Source: Chrysochromulina parva
Lineage: Eukaryota > Haptophyta > Prymnesiales > Chrysochromulinaceae
Direction: 5' to 3'
Length of the DNA: 26,534 nucleotides
Assembly: GCA_002887195.1 (NCBI GenBank)
Contig: PJAB01000447.1
Span: forward strand, 1 to 26,534
The notes beneath the pieces were generated by a model that saw only the letters and a list, made by a program, of their open reading frames with translations, was not told where the DNA came from and searched no databases. Shown here one piece after another: positions 16,979 to 23,914 of this stretch. The position numbers were made by a program, and so were the translations under genes. The stretch's first letter is position 1. Each line of letters begins with the position of its first letter.

Positions 16979-19105
16979 GCGGCGGCATCGTCGTCGTCGG
17001 CGGCGTCGTCGGTGGCGTCGTCGGCGTCGTCGGCGGCGTCGTTGGCGGCGGCGCCATCCACGGAGGTACCGAGATCGGCGCCGTGATGGTCACCTACTTC
17101 CGCCGCCGGTGTGGTAAGAGCGGGCGCCGTGATGGGCGGCTGCCTCGGAAACGCCGTGCTGATAGGGATGATATGGCCCTCGGTGGAGAAGACGTAGCCG
17201 GATGCGTGCGTGTTGGGGAAGGCGTCGTCATCAAAGAGCAGGTAGAGATACTTGAGTGTCTCCGCTAGGAAAAAGGAGGGGGTGTGATCTTCGAGCGTCA
17301 TGTCGAGCACCGACTTGACCGCGGCGAAGCCCGAGGGCGTACGCGCGATCTGGTTGAGCGAGATCACCATCTCGCGCCCCATCTCGAGGTACCGGTCGCT
17401 ACCGGTCGCCCGGTACAGCGCGTAGGTCGATTCGGCCAGTTCGGGGCGCAGGGGATAGTACGCCATTGAGGAGTGCACGGCGGCACGGGCCACGTCATAT
17501 CGTTCAGGCAGCACGCGGAATCGAGACCAGAGGCTGTGCGATGGCCACGCATACCAGTCAATGGACATCAGAGGCCATCAGAGGCACTCCGTGGTCATCA
17601 GTGGCACGCTGTGGCACTCCGCGGCACTCCGCGGCCATCGCACCTGTGGAACGCTTCCTGTGTCTGCGCGGCCGCGGCCACGTCGCCAGCCAGCACTTGC
17701 AATGCGGGCCAAAACGCCTGCAACGAGTCGAAGGAGGCCACCTCGGCTTTGCCCGCGTACATGTTGGCCTCGCCGTACCAGGGTCCTATTTGCAAGTGAG
17801 CGAGGGCTGCGCTGTACGACGCGTTCCAAATTTGGAATAACTCGGGCGTCCCGAAGACGAGGTAGCTCTTGAGCGCATACCTGCGTGGCAATCAGAGGCC
17901 ATCAGAGGTCATCAGAGGTCATCAGAGGTCATCAGCGCTCATCAGAGATCATCAGAGATCATCAGAGATCATCAGATGGTCGCTCTTGAGCGCGTACTCG
18001 TAGAACGAGTCGATGCCCGCGCCGATGCCCGCCATCGGGTTGCGCCAAGCCCCACTTACGACGTCGAGTGTGTTGCCGAGTAGGTTGCGTGGAGAGCGCT
18101 TGGACCAAAGCAGCCGCAGCGCGCAGAGCGCGGCGTCCTCGAAGCGATAGTCGAGCGTCAGCCGCGAGAGCGTACCTGCATGGCGGCCAGTGGTGATCAG
18201 TGGCAATCAGTGGCGATCTGTGGCGATCAGGCACCATGAATGGCAATCAGTGGCAATCAGTGGCAATCAGTGGCGGCCAGTGGAAGTCAGTGGAAGTCAG
18301 TGGCAATCAGTGGCAATCAGTGGCGGCCAGTGGCGGCCAGTGGCAATCAGTGGCAATCAGTGGCGAGCAGTGGCAATCAGTGGCAATCAGTGGCGGCCAG
18401 TGGTGATCAGTGGCAATCAGTGGCAATCAGTGGCAATCAGTGGCAATCAGTGGCGAGCAGCGCACCGAACTCGAGGAGGAGCGTGCCGATGCCTGCCGTG
18501 CACTGCTCGCGCTTCGCATTATGGAGTGGCACGCCGCCGCGCAGGTGCACAAAGGCGCGCGGCAGCTGCGAGCAGCCGGCGTCAAAGGCGGAGAGCAGAC
18601 GCTCGCCGAGATCAGCCGCGAGGCGCAGCAGCTCGCCGCGGTAGCCGCGCATCGTCAGGTGCCTCGCGCCCTCAATGTGGCCGCTCGCGAGCAGGTGTGC
18701 AGAGAGCAGCCCGCCGAGGACACGGATGTTGGTCTCGAAGAGCGAGACCTCCACATCCAGGTCGAAGGACACATGCTCGCTCACCCACCGCACGCCACGC
18801 TCGAACTCGCTCACGTTCCCGGCGATCGCAAGCGTGTCGAGCGAATCGATGAGAGTGAGCGCCACCCCATGGTAGCCTTTTCGTGTCGGCGTGGCGGCGC
18901 CGAGCTCAACGAGCGAGTCGGTGTGCGTCTGGCTGAGCGGCCGAAGCTCGTCGTGCGGGAACGCGTACCGCATGTAGCCATCGTACGTGTGGTAGATCAT
19001 CTCGCGCACTGTCTCGCGGAGAGCGTGCCTCTCCTCGAGCGGCATGCCACCGCAGCAGCAGCAGCTGGCGGCGACGACGGCGGCGCGCATACGTCGTGTA
19101 CGCAT
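13711..19105 (-). CDS. EDEM: EDEM-type GH47 alpha-mannosidase with very long C-terminal extension (six exons)
   Basis: My exon model, minus strand: 19105-18466, 18175-17998, 17880-17644, 17533-16035, 15886-15825, 15735-13711. It gives 1546 residues with matching phases at all five junctions. Residues about 20-477 are a GH47 domain of the EDEM class: EMIYHTYDGYMRYAFPHDEL, CTAGIGTLLLEFG joined to TLSRLT, GIGAGIDSFYEY joined to ALKSYLVFG, AFH joined to SLWSRFRVLPERYD, YYPLRPELAESTYALY and FSTEGH, which carries the calcium-binding Thr. EDEM proteins trim mannose from misfolded ER glycoproteins to commit them to degradation. The N-terminus has only a weak signal peptide (AAVVAASCCCC). The roughly 1070-residue extension is unusual: poly-Asp, poly-Pro, a SAP/MANF-C-like segment (about 682-715, ELPVSRLRQIIRSAGLSYSD), a Gln-rich run, then two Cys-rich segments (CWWPCEEKAGLCHFCGPEG and the C-terminal region). 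Extra introns in the low-complexity part or a separate downstream gene remain possible. Confidence 0.83.
15736..15824 (-). other. EDEM intron 5 (89 nt) bounded by a perfect 21-bp direct repeat
   Basis: The donor is GCGGAG/GTGTGG at 15824 and the acceptor CCCACAG at 15736, phase 0, giving QLDALSAE joined to VWTVALPESD. The 21-bp sequence containing GGTGTGGACAGTCGCC occurs at 15806-15826 and again at 15717-15737, 89 bp apart, exactly the intron length. The intron therefore starts with a copy of the following exon's first bases. No conserved domain spans the junction. Confidence 0.72.
15887..16034 (-). repeat. EDEM intron 4 (148 nt), 12-bp units within an 82-bp duplication
   Basis: The donor is TTTGCAG/GTGGGC at 16034 and the acceptor CTCTGCAG at 15887, phase 1, joining SISAFAG to PRGVRVRATAAEQL. 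The + strand unit GGCGGGAGATCA occurs in pairs near 15894-15918 and 15976-16000, followed in each case by GTGGATG and a TGCCATCCGAG string, so a segment of about 82 bp is partly duplicated. The continuing open frame stops shortly after the donor, which supports splicing. Support is lower than for introns 1-3 because no conserved domain spans this junction. Confidence 0.7.
16139..16205. repeat. CTG/CTC tract coding a Gln/Glu-rich run in EDEM
   Basis: An imperfect CTG-CTG-CTC trinucleotide array on the + strand is read on the minus strand as alternating Gln and Glu residues in the EDEM C-terminal extension, next to a proline run. Confidence 0.85.
16941..17045. repeat. GTC trinucleotide tract coding poly-Asp in EDEM
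   Basis: A pure GTC array (about 16941-16978) continues as an imperfect GTCGTCGGCG array to about 17045. On the minus strand it codes a run of about 12 Asp followed by Ala/Asp-rich sequence just after the GH47 domain. Replication slippage would change protein length in frame. Confidence 0.88.
17534..17643 (-). repeat. EDEM intron 3 (110 nt), 10-bp units with 11-bp terminal inverted repeats
   Basis: The donor GTGCGATGGCC follows CACAG at 17644, and the acceptor GGCCATCGCACAG ends at 17534; the join yields AFHSLWSRFRVLPERYD, phase 2, as expected for EDEM. GTGCGATGGCC (17633-17643 on the minus strand) and GGCCATCGCAC (17536-17546) are perfect inverted repeats starting exactly at the donor and ending two bases before the acceptor end. 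Between them are decamers such as GAGGCCATCA, GAGGCACTCC and GTGGTCATCA (+ strand). Confidence 0.87.
17881..17997 (-). repeat. EDEM intron 2 (117 nt), 10-bp units, flanked by 16-bp direct repeat
   Basis: The donor is GTACGC after TACGA (17998) and the acceptor is ACGCAG at 17881; splicing gives FYEYALKSYLVFG, phase 2. On the + strand 17891-17980 holds nine decamers of the form ATCAGAGGTC/ATCAGAGATC. The intron begins GTACGCGCTCAAGAGC and the next exon begins GTATGCGCTCAAGAGC, 15 of 16 bases identical. Confidence 0.9.
18176..18465 (-). repeat. EDEM intron 1 (290 nt), made of 28 in-register 10-bp units
   Basis: The donor follows TTCG at 18466 (GTGCGC) and the acceptor is ATGCAG at 18176; joining gives EFG-TLSRLT as in other EDEM proteins. 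From 18181 to 18460 the + strand is 28 consecutive decamers with no length change. Fourteen are exactly TGGCAATCAG and five are TGGCGGCCAG; the rest are close variants (TGGTGATCAG, TGGAAGTCAG, TGGCGAGCAG), with one outlier at 18231-18240. The intron start GTGCGCTGCTCGC resembles the start of exon 2, GTACGCTCTCGC. Confidence 0.93.
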
Positions 19106-19424
19106 GTTGGGTGCCGGAGCACCGACAGGCGAGCGTGTGTTGTTGACACCGAGACCGTCGAGCGCTCCACAAAGACAACAAGTTTCAAGTTAGAAGTCGA
19201 CGTGGACCGTAATGTTCAACACAACGCCTCCCTCCGTACCTGCACACGTGCTCGTGACCACACAGAGAAAACTTCGGACATGCGCGAAAAGACAGTGGAT
19301 ACGCGACAAATTTGTGACGCCCCCTCCGCAAACAACGAAACAACTCTCAACAACTCACGGGTCACGCCGCAAGAAAGCAGCAGATCTCCACACAAGCACA
19401 CATGCGGGGCGCGGGCGTGCACTC
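19106..19424. other. Intergenic spacer between EDEM start and IST1 end
   Basis: These 319 bases contain no supported gene. They should include the EDEM promoter and the IST1 3' untranslated region. The middle part (19280-19350) is relatively rich in ACAA and CAAC strings. No TATA box, hairpin or RNA gene stands out. Confidence 0.4.
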
Positions 19425-20609
19425 TCACCTCTTGAGCGCAGCGAGCCGCCTGGCCAGCAGATCGTCTGCGTCCTCCTCGATCGGCGGCGGCACGTGTGAC
19501 GGCGCCACGAATGGCGGCGCGATGAGCGGTGCGAGATGGTCACCTCCGAGCAAGCTCGTACCGAGGCTGCCGTTGCCGACCTTGTTCGGCTTGAGCGTGC
19601 TCTGGAGCGCCGGAGGAACGTAGGGCGGCGGCGCCGGAGACGCGCCCTCCATGCTCGGGGGAAGTCCTCCGAGAGAGTATGCATCATACAGCCCGGGGCC
19701 GCGGTTGACATGCTGCTGGTTCGTCACCTGCTGCATCATCGTATCTGCATGGCCGTCGCCATCCGTGTCGATCGCAACGTGCTTGACGGTCTGCACGTTC
19801 GTCACCGTCGTCGTGAAGCCCACTGGGGGCAGTCCTTGGGAGGCCGCCGGCATTCGAGAGATGGCTGCTGGCACACCACTCCCGGCGGCGGTGGGCACGG
19901 TCGAGGCCCCGTACGGCACAGGCCGGCCGGCGTCATCGACGATCCCCCCCACCGGGGGCCCCAGATCGATCTTACCCGGCGCGGGGCCCATGGGTTCACC
20001 AGGGAGGGGTAGCACAAGGCCGGTGGTCGCGGAGATGTGGGGCGGCGGCTGAGCGGAGAGTGTCGGAACGTACTCAACGCCGTACGTCTTGGCAATCTCC
20101 TGCAGGTACGCCACCACGACGGTTGTGTCGGGCACCTGTGAGCTCGTGAGGACCTTGTTGAAGCGGTATGCAAGGTACTTGTCCTTGTTAGAGACGACCT
20201 GCTCCGTGTACTCCTTGCCGTACTTGGCGGTGAACAAGTTGAAGAGCTCCTTGAGCTCCGGGATCTCGTTGCCTAGCAGGTAGCCCGCGTAGACGAGCGC
20301 GGTCACCGCCTCGGCTATCTCAGGCTTCATCTCCGGCTCGGTGACGAGCACGCTGAAGCGCGAGATGAGGAGCTCGGTGTAGTTGTTAATGAGCTCGAGC
20401 GACTCGAGCTTGAAGTCGGCGCGGATGATCTGCTCCACCTTGATGCGCGCCTGGTGCTCCTTGGACTCGCGAAGCAGGCCTGCGATGACGCGGCGCTCCG
20501 CCTTGGCGAGGTTGGTCTGCTTGTTGAGTTGCATCTTGATGCGCGAGATGAGCATCTTGAGCTGCACCTTGCATTTGTCATGATTGAACTTGGGCTTCGA
20601 GGAAAACAT
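19425..20609 (-). CDS. IST1: IST1-like ESCRT-III-associated protein
   Basis: The ATG at 20609 gives 394 residues starting MFSSKPKFNHDKCKVQLKM, the typical IST1 opening; the frame is open to 20702 but the extra 31 residues are not conserved. Residues about 8-185 form the helical Ist1 domain (MLISRIKMQLNKQTNLAK, then RIKVEQIIRADFKLESLEL). The middle is Pro/Gly-rich and disordered-looking. The last residues, DDLLARRLAALKR, contain LARRLAALK (385-393), which fits the MIM1 consensus for binding MIT domains such as those of VPS4 and LIP5. The family modulates ESCRT-III disassembly in endosomal sorting and abscission. An odd feature is VAIDTDGDGHADT in the linker, which resembles a calcium-binding loop. 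Confidence 0.93.
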   Translation of the reverse strand: MFSSKPKFNHDKCKVQLKMLISRIKMQLNKQTNLAKAERRVIAGLLRESKEHQARIKVEQIIRADFKLESLELINNYTELLISRFSVLVTEPEMKPEIAEAVTALVYAGYLLGNEIPELKELFNLFTAKYGKEYTEQVVSNKDKYLAYRFNKVLTSSQVPDTTVVVAYLQEIAKTYGVEYVPTLSAQPPPHISATTGLVLPLPGEPMGPAPGKIDLGPPVGGIVDDAGRPVPYGASTVPTAAGSGVPAAISRMPAASQGLPPVGFTTTVTNVQTVKHVAIDTDGDGHADTMMQQVTNQQHVNRGPGLYDAYSLGGLPPSMEGASPAPPPYVPPALQSTLKPNKVGNGSLGTSLLGGDHLAPLIAPPFVAPSHVPPPIEEDADDLLARRLAALKR

Positions 20610-21046
20610 GCCACTTCGCCGCTGTACTCCTGGACGGGCCCGAGTATCGGAGACGCCGATTGCTCGGTTGCCGGGAGTCGCCGCACGAGAGGAAGCGAAC
20701 ACTCTGAAGCAAAGAGCTCTTGTTTTGCGAGCACGCTGGCGGTCCGATCACACATTGATGTTCACACCAAAGGTTTTTTACTTTTTTTATTAAAATGATC
20801 GCGCACACGTTCACACCGGACTCATGGAGCAGGGAGTTTGACACATGATTATAACTTGATTCCGCACCACCCTCGGTCAATAACAACGTAGCAAAAATTA
20901 CAAAATTTTCCCGGCGCCCAGCCCGCCTGCCCGCGCCTCTAACGAATCGTGTTGGTGTTCGTCACGTTGGAGGTTTAAAGCAGCCCACCCTCAAGGTGCA
21001 GCACTCAAGCGAGAGCAAGAGATAGCAGCGACTCCGCACGTTCTGG
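20610..21046. other. Intergenic spacer between IST1 and the SLC25 gene
   Basis: These 437 bases lack a supported gene. An AT-rich stretch with TTTTTTACTTTTTTTATTAA lies at about 20774-20793. It is roughly 165-185 bp upstream of the chosen IST1 ATG and may belong to its promoter. AAAAATTACAAAATTTT near 20893-20909 may belong to the 3' region of the carrier gene. Confidence 0.4.
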
Positions 21047-22429
21047 CTATTTCTTGCAGTCGGCTGGTGTCGGCTCCACGTACGGGTTCCGGCCGGCCGA
21101 GCCGAGAGCGGTGCGCAGGCCTTCATAGATGGTGAACTGGATACCCGTCATCGCCGAGATCATCACTAGACGTGGCGCGAGGCCTGAGTAAGCTCCGCGC
21201 ACGCCGAGGCTCATGAGGTACTTAGTCTGTTCGATCAATCCTGCTACAAGGACGAAGGCCAGCCATAGGAAAGTCAACAACCATCGGGAAGCGGTGAGGG
21301 AGGTGATAAGAGGGGGAGGGGTACAGGGTCGCGAACCGAGAGGTACAGGGCTGGGTCGCGAACCTTCGGCGATGACGCAATTGGCGACGTTGGTGGTGAG
21401 CGAGGCCGTCGGCGTGCCGCACAGCCGCGTGAGCAGCAGGTCCGCGGGGTGCGACACGACCGCCGCCGCGGCGCCCGCAAAGAGGCCGGCGAGGACGATG
21501 GCAGCGGGACGGAGAGACTCGGATTTGAGCTCGTAGGCGAGCTCGATACGACGCGCTGCGCCAGTGATGCCACGCACGAAGAGCTCGTACGCTACGAGCT
21601 TGGTCATCGTGTACGGCAGCTGGCGCATCGCGATCGGCGCGAGCCCCTTGTACAAGGAGGCGACGCCTTCCGTGCGCACAACATGCCTGAGGGTAGCAAG
21701 CGCGCCCCGCGCTGCATTGGCGGAGTCTGTCTGCATGCGCAGCTTGAGAACCTCCCACGGCGCAAGAAGCACGGTCGCCACCATCTCCGCCGACGCTGCC
21801 GACGCCAGCATCACCGGAAGCTGCCATTTCTTCTTCTGCTCCTCGCCGCCCGACGCGCGTAGCATAGAGTACGCTTGATGCTTGAGCACTTCGTACCCGC
21901 CGAACTTGGTTCCGCCTTGGAGGAAGTATCCGAACGCCGTGGGAGGCAGCCCGCTGAAAAAGGCGCTCAAGCGGAACAAGCCGCGGCCCGGAGAGTCCTT
22001 GAAGACTGCAATCGCCGCGCCGATCGCGCCTGCAGCCGCCGCGTTCGCGTCCGTCTGCATCCGTGTCTTTATGACGTCCAATGGAATCACAACGGTGTGT
22101 GTGATGGAGCAGGCGGCGGCGCCGGCAAGGAATACGCCCTGATAGTATTTGTTGCGGCTGCACTCCTTCTCCAGGGTGGCTCGCACTCCTTCCTTCGGCG
22201 GGCACGCCGAACACGAAGATGCGGCCACCAGATCCGTTGTGGAAGCCCTCCTCCTCCGAGCATCACCGCCACAATGCAAGGTGACCTGCTGCGATCTCTG
22301 GCCACGCTCGGATGTAGGATCGCTCGTGATGCTGCTGCTGCTGCGGGAGAAGAGGCTCCGTGCGTCCCCGCTCGTTGCGAGGAGCACGACCGCGAGGATT
22401 CTTTGGGCCTTCGCGCGTGGCAGAGCCAT
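21047..22429 (-). CDS. Phosphate-carrier-like SLC25 protein with signal-like N-terminus (two exons)
   Basis: Model: exon 1 22429-21364, exon 2 21240-21047, 419 residues. Three carrier repeats are clear, with signatures PLDVIKTR, PWEVLKLR and PADLLLTR, and the opening YYQGVFLAGAAACSITHT recalls the mitochondrial phosphate carrier (SLC25A3), as does GYFLQGGTKFGGYEVLK. The frame is open across the intron, but the 41 extra residues interrupt the third repeat, and removing them gives CVIAEGLIEQTKYLMSLGVRG. About 90 residues precede the carrier core, beginning MALPRAKAQRILAVVLLATSG, a basic start plus hydrophobic stretch like a signal peptide, then Ser/Arg-rich sequence. Such a bipartite leader would suit plastid or endomembrane routing; mitochondrial location is the family default. 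The open frame extends to 22663, but that part runs through a decamer repeat and is probably untranslated. Confidence 0.86.
   Translation of the reverse strand: MALPRAKAQRILAVVLLATSGDARSLFSRSSSSITSDPTSERGQRSQQVTLHCGGDARRRRASTTDLVAASSCSACPPKEGVRATLEKECSRNKYYQGVFLAGAAACSITHTVVIPLDVIKTRMQTDANAAAAGAIGAAIAVFKDSPGRGLFRLSAFFSGLPPTAFGYFLQGGTKFGGYEVLKHQAYSMLRASGGEEQKKKWQLPVMLASAASAEMVATVLLAPWEVLKLRMQTDSANAARGALATLRHVVRTEGVASLYKGLAPIAMRQLPYTMTKLVAYELFVRGITGAARRIELAYELKSESLRPAAIVLAGLFAGAAAAVVSHPADLLLTRLCGTPTASLTTNVANCVIAEGSRPSPVPLGSRPCTPPPLITSLTASRWLLTFLWLAFVLVAGLIEQTKYLMSLGVRGAYSGLAPRLVMISAMTGIQFTIYEGLRTALGSAGRNPYVEPTPADCKK
21241..21363 (-). other. In-frame intron of the SLC25 gene (123 nt) with duplicated donor
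   Basis: The donor is GAAG/GTTCGC at 21363 and the acceptor GTAGCAG at 21241, phase 1; the length is 41 codons and no stop occurs, so retention would keep the frame. GGTTCGCGACCC occurs twice, at the donor and again 27 nt downstream (about 21326-21337), giving a second in-frame donor. The intron call rests on the break it makes in the conserved third carrier repeat. Confidence 0.75.
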
Positions 22430-22702
22430 TATTAAACGATTCGCGAGATGCGCGAGGTCAAAACGCGAATCGGGTTTCACTTTCGCGAAAAAACTTGAAA
22501 AAAGCGAGGAGAAATTGAGATCGCTCGTCGAGCGAAGAGGCGCCCTTGCGCACTGTTGCGTGATTTGACGATACTTGTAAGACTTGACGAGACTTAACGA
22601 GACTTGACGAGACTTGACGAGCCTTGCCCCACACCTTCGACCACCACAGGCGCGATGCCTCATCTCTCGCCATCTCTCTCGCCTCTCGTCTATTGTGGCT
22701 AA
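22430..22702. promoter_or_regulatory. Shared upstream region of the SLC25 and ABHD-like genes, with a decamer array
   Basis: The 273-bp interval between two divergent start codons should contain both promoters. It contains a decamer repeat (22581-22620) and, nearer the carrier gene, an A/G-rich stretch (GAAAAAACTTGAAAAAAGCG) around 22487-22506. Confidence 0.45.
22581..22620. repeat. Tandem GACTTGACGA decamers
   Basis: Four in-register copies of GACTTGACGA, the second with one change (GACTTAACGA). Worn copies lie before (TTGACGATACTTGTAA) and after (GCCTTGCC). The array lies between two divergent genes. Confidence 0.9.
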
Positions 22703-23914
22703 ATGTTCCGTATCGGTCGCACGGCGCTACCGAGGCCAGCCGAGCTTCGCGCACGATCGATCTTTGGCAGCGCCGCGGTCAGCAGTGCCGCCGCTTTCCT
22801 CACTTCGCTGCTCAAGCCTGTCGGCATGTGCTACGCGCTCACGGTGGCCATCGCGCTCGCCGCGCAGCGGAAGCTTCAATATTTTCCCACTGCCGAGAAG
22901 CCTGGTCCAGCATCGCTCGCGCACCCGATGTTCAGCAGCATCGAGGAGCACGAGGTACGCGCATCTGACGGCACCAGGTGCTACCTCTGGCACTGGCCGG
23001 CGCCTGCGCTCAACGACATCCCCATGCGGCCCTTTTACCTTCGGGAGCCACAGGCCAGCGCCGCGGCGAGCACGATGGCAGAGCTACGGCGTGAGCACCC
23101 GCAGTTCCAAGGGATCGATGTCGTCCAGTTCCACGGCAACGCTGGCAGCCGCATGCATCGGCTCGCCTTCATGCATCTGCTCCGTGACGGCCTAGGATGC
23201 TCCGTGACTGTGTTGGACTATCGCGGCTTCGGCGGCTCTGAGGGGTCGCCCACCGAGCATGGCCTCATCGCCGATGGGCGCGCTGCGTATGACTGGGTGC
23301 GCGCGCGCCAGGCTGCAGACCAGCGGCTCTCATCGACGATCCCAATGGCCAACATCGTAGATGACAGCAGACCCGTTGACGAAACTGGACGTTACTCCGG
23401 CCGGCGCCACGTGGTCCTCTGGGGCGAGTCCATTGGCAGCGGCGTGGCCGTCGCCCTCCTAGACGAGGAGATTGCCAAGCAGCCGGCGCCGGCGCGCGCG
23501 CCGTCGGACACGAGCCTGGTCCTCGAGGCTGGGTTCTCGAGCTGCGTCGATCTCGGGGCACATGCGTACCCTTGGCTACCGGTGCGGCTTGGCATGCTCG
23601 ACCGTTTCGAATCTGAAGGGCGAGCTCGCCGGATGGCCGCGGCGCTGGGCAACGACGATGCGGCGAGCTTCGCGTCGCTCGCGCTGCACGGAGATCGCGA
23701 CGAGATCGCGCCGCTGGAGTTTGGGCAGCGACTGCACGACGCGCTGCCTGGCGGCAAGCGGAAGCGCATAGTCGTTCTACCCCAGACGGGGCACAATGAC
23801 ATCGCCTTCGTGGACACGGCGCGCTATCTACGCGAGATCGCCGAATTTTTTGCCGCGGAGGTGGTGGCGCGCAAGGAGCGGAGCGCCGATGGGGGCACAA
23901 GGCCCCAGCCGTAA
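22703..23914 (+). CDS. Alpha/beta hydrolase of the ABHD13/Bem46 type
   Basis: Intronless, 403 residues. A hydrophobic segment (about 40-54, VGMCYALTVAIALAA) suggests a single membrane anchor near the N-terminus. The hydrolase core follows: FHGNAGSR (143-150) at the oxyanion-hole strand, DYRGFGGSEGSP (172-183), nucleophile elbow GESIGSG with Ser243, LHGDRDEIAP with the likely catalytic Asp333, and GHNDI with His364. These match the Bem46/ABHD13 family of serine hydrolases in order and spacing. The natural substrate is unknown for most members; a thioesterase or lipase-type reaction at a membrane is inferred. A linker at about 203-233 is longer than usual. The start at 22703 is the first in-frame ATG and places the anchor near the N-terminus. 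Confidence 0.92.
   Translation: MFRIGRTALPRPAELRARSIFGSAAVSSAAAFLTSLLKPVGMCYALTVAIALAAQRKLQYFPTAEKPGPASLAHPMFSSIEEHEVRASDGTRCYLWHWPAPALNDIPMRPFYLREPQASAAASTMAELRREHPQFQGIDVVQFHGNAGSRMHRLAFMHLLRDGLGCSVTVLDYRGFGGSEGSPTEHGLIADGRAAYDWVRARQAADQRLSSTIPMANIVDDSRPVDETGRYSGRRHVVLWGESIGSGVAVALLDEEIAKQPAPARAPSDTSLVLEAGFSSCVDLGAHAYPWLPVRLGMLDRFESEGRARRMAAALGNDDAASFASLALHGDRDEIAPLEFGQRLHDALPGGKRKRIVVLPQTGHNDIAFVDTARYLREIAEFFAAEVVARKERSADGGTRPQP

Noticed and set aside
17534..17568. ATG at 17568 as the start of a separate gene
   Set aside because: The first 11 residues from this ATG are intron sequence. Using the CACAG acceptor at 17534 joins conserved EDEM sequence in frame, so it is not an independent start.
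18181..18460. CRISPR-like array
   Set aside because: The units are contiguous 10-bp repeats without unique spacers, in a eukaryotic intron bounded by splice sites.
18190..18852. Plus-strand open frames rich in repeated GNQWQSVAISG-like peptides
   Set aside because: They are translations of the decamer array of EDEM intron 1 read on the antisense strand. The decamer happens to lack stops, and the frames then run antisense through a conserved EDEM exon.
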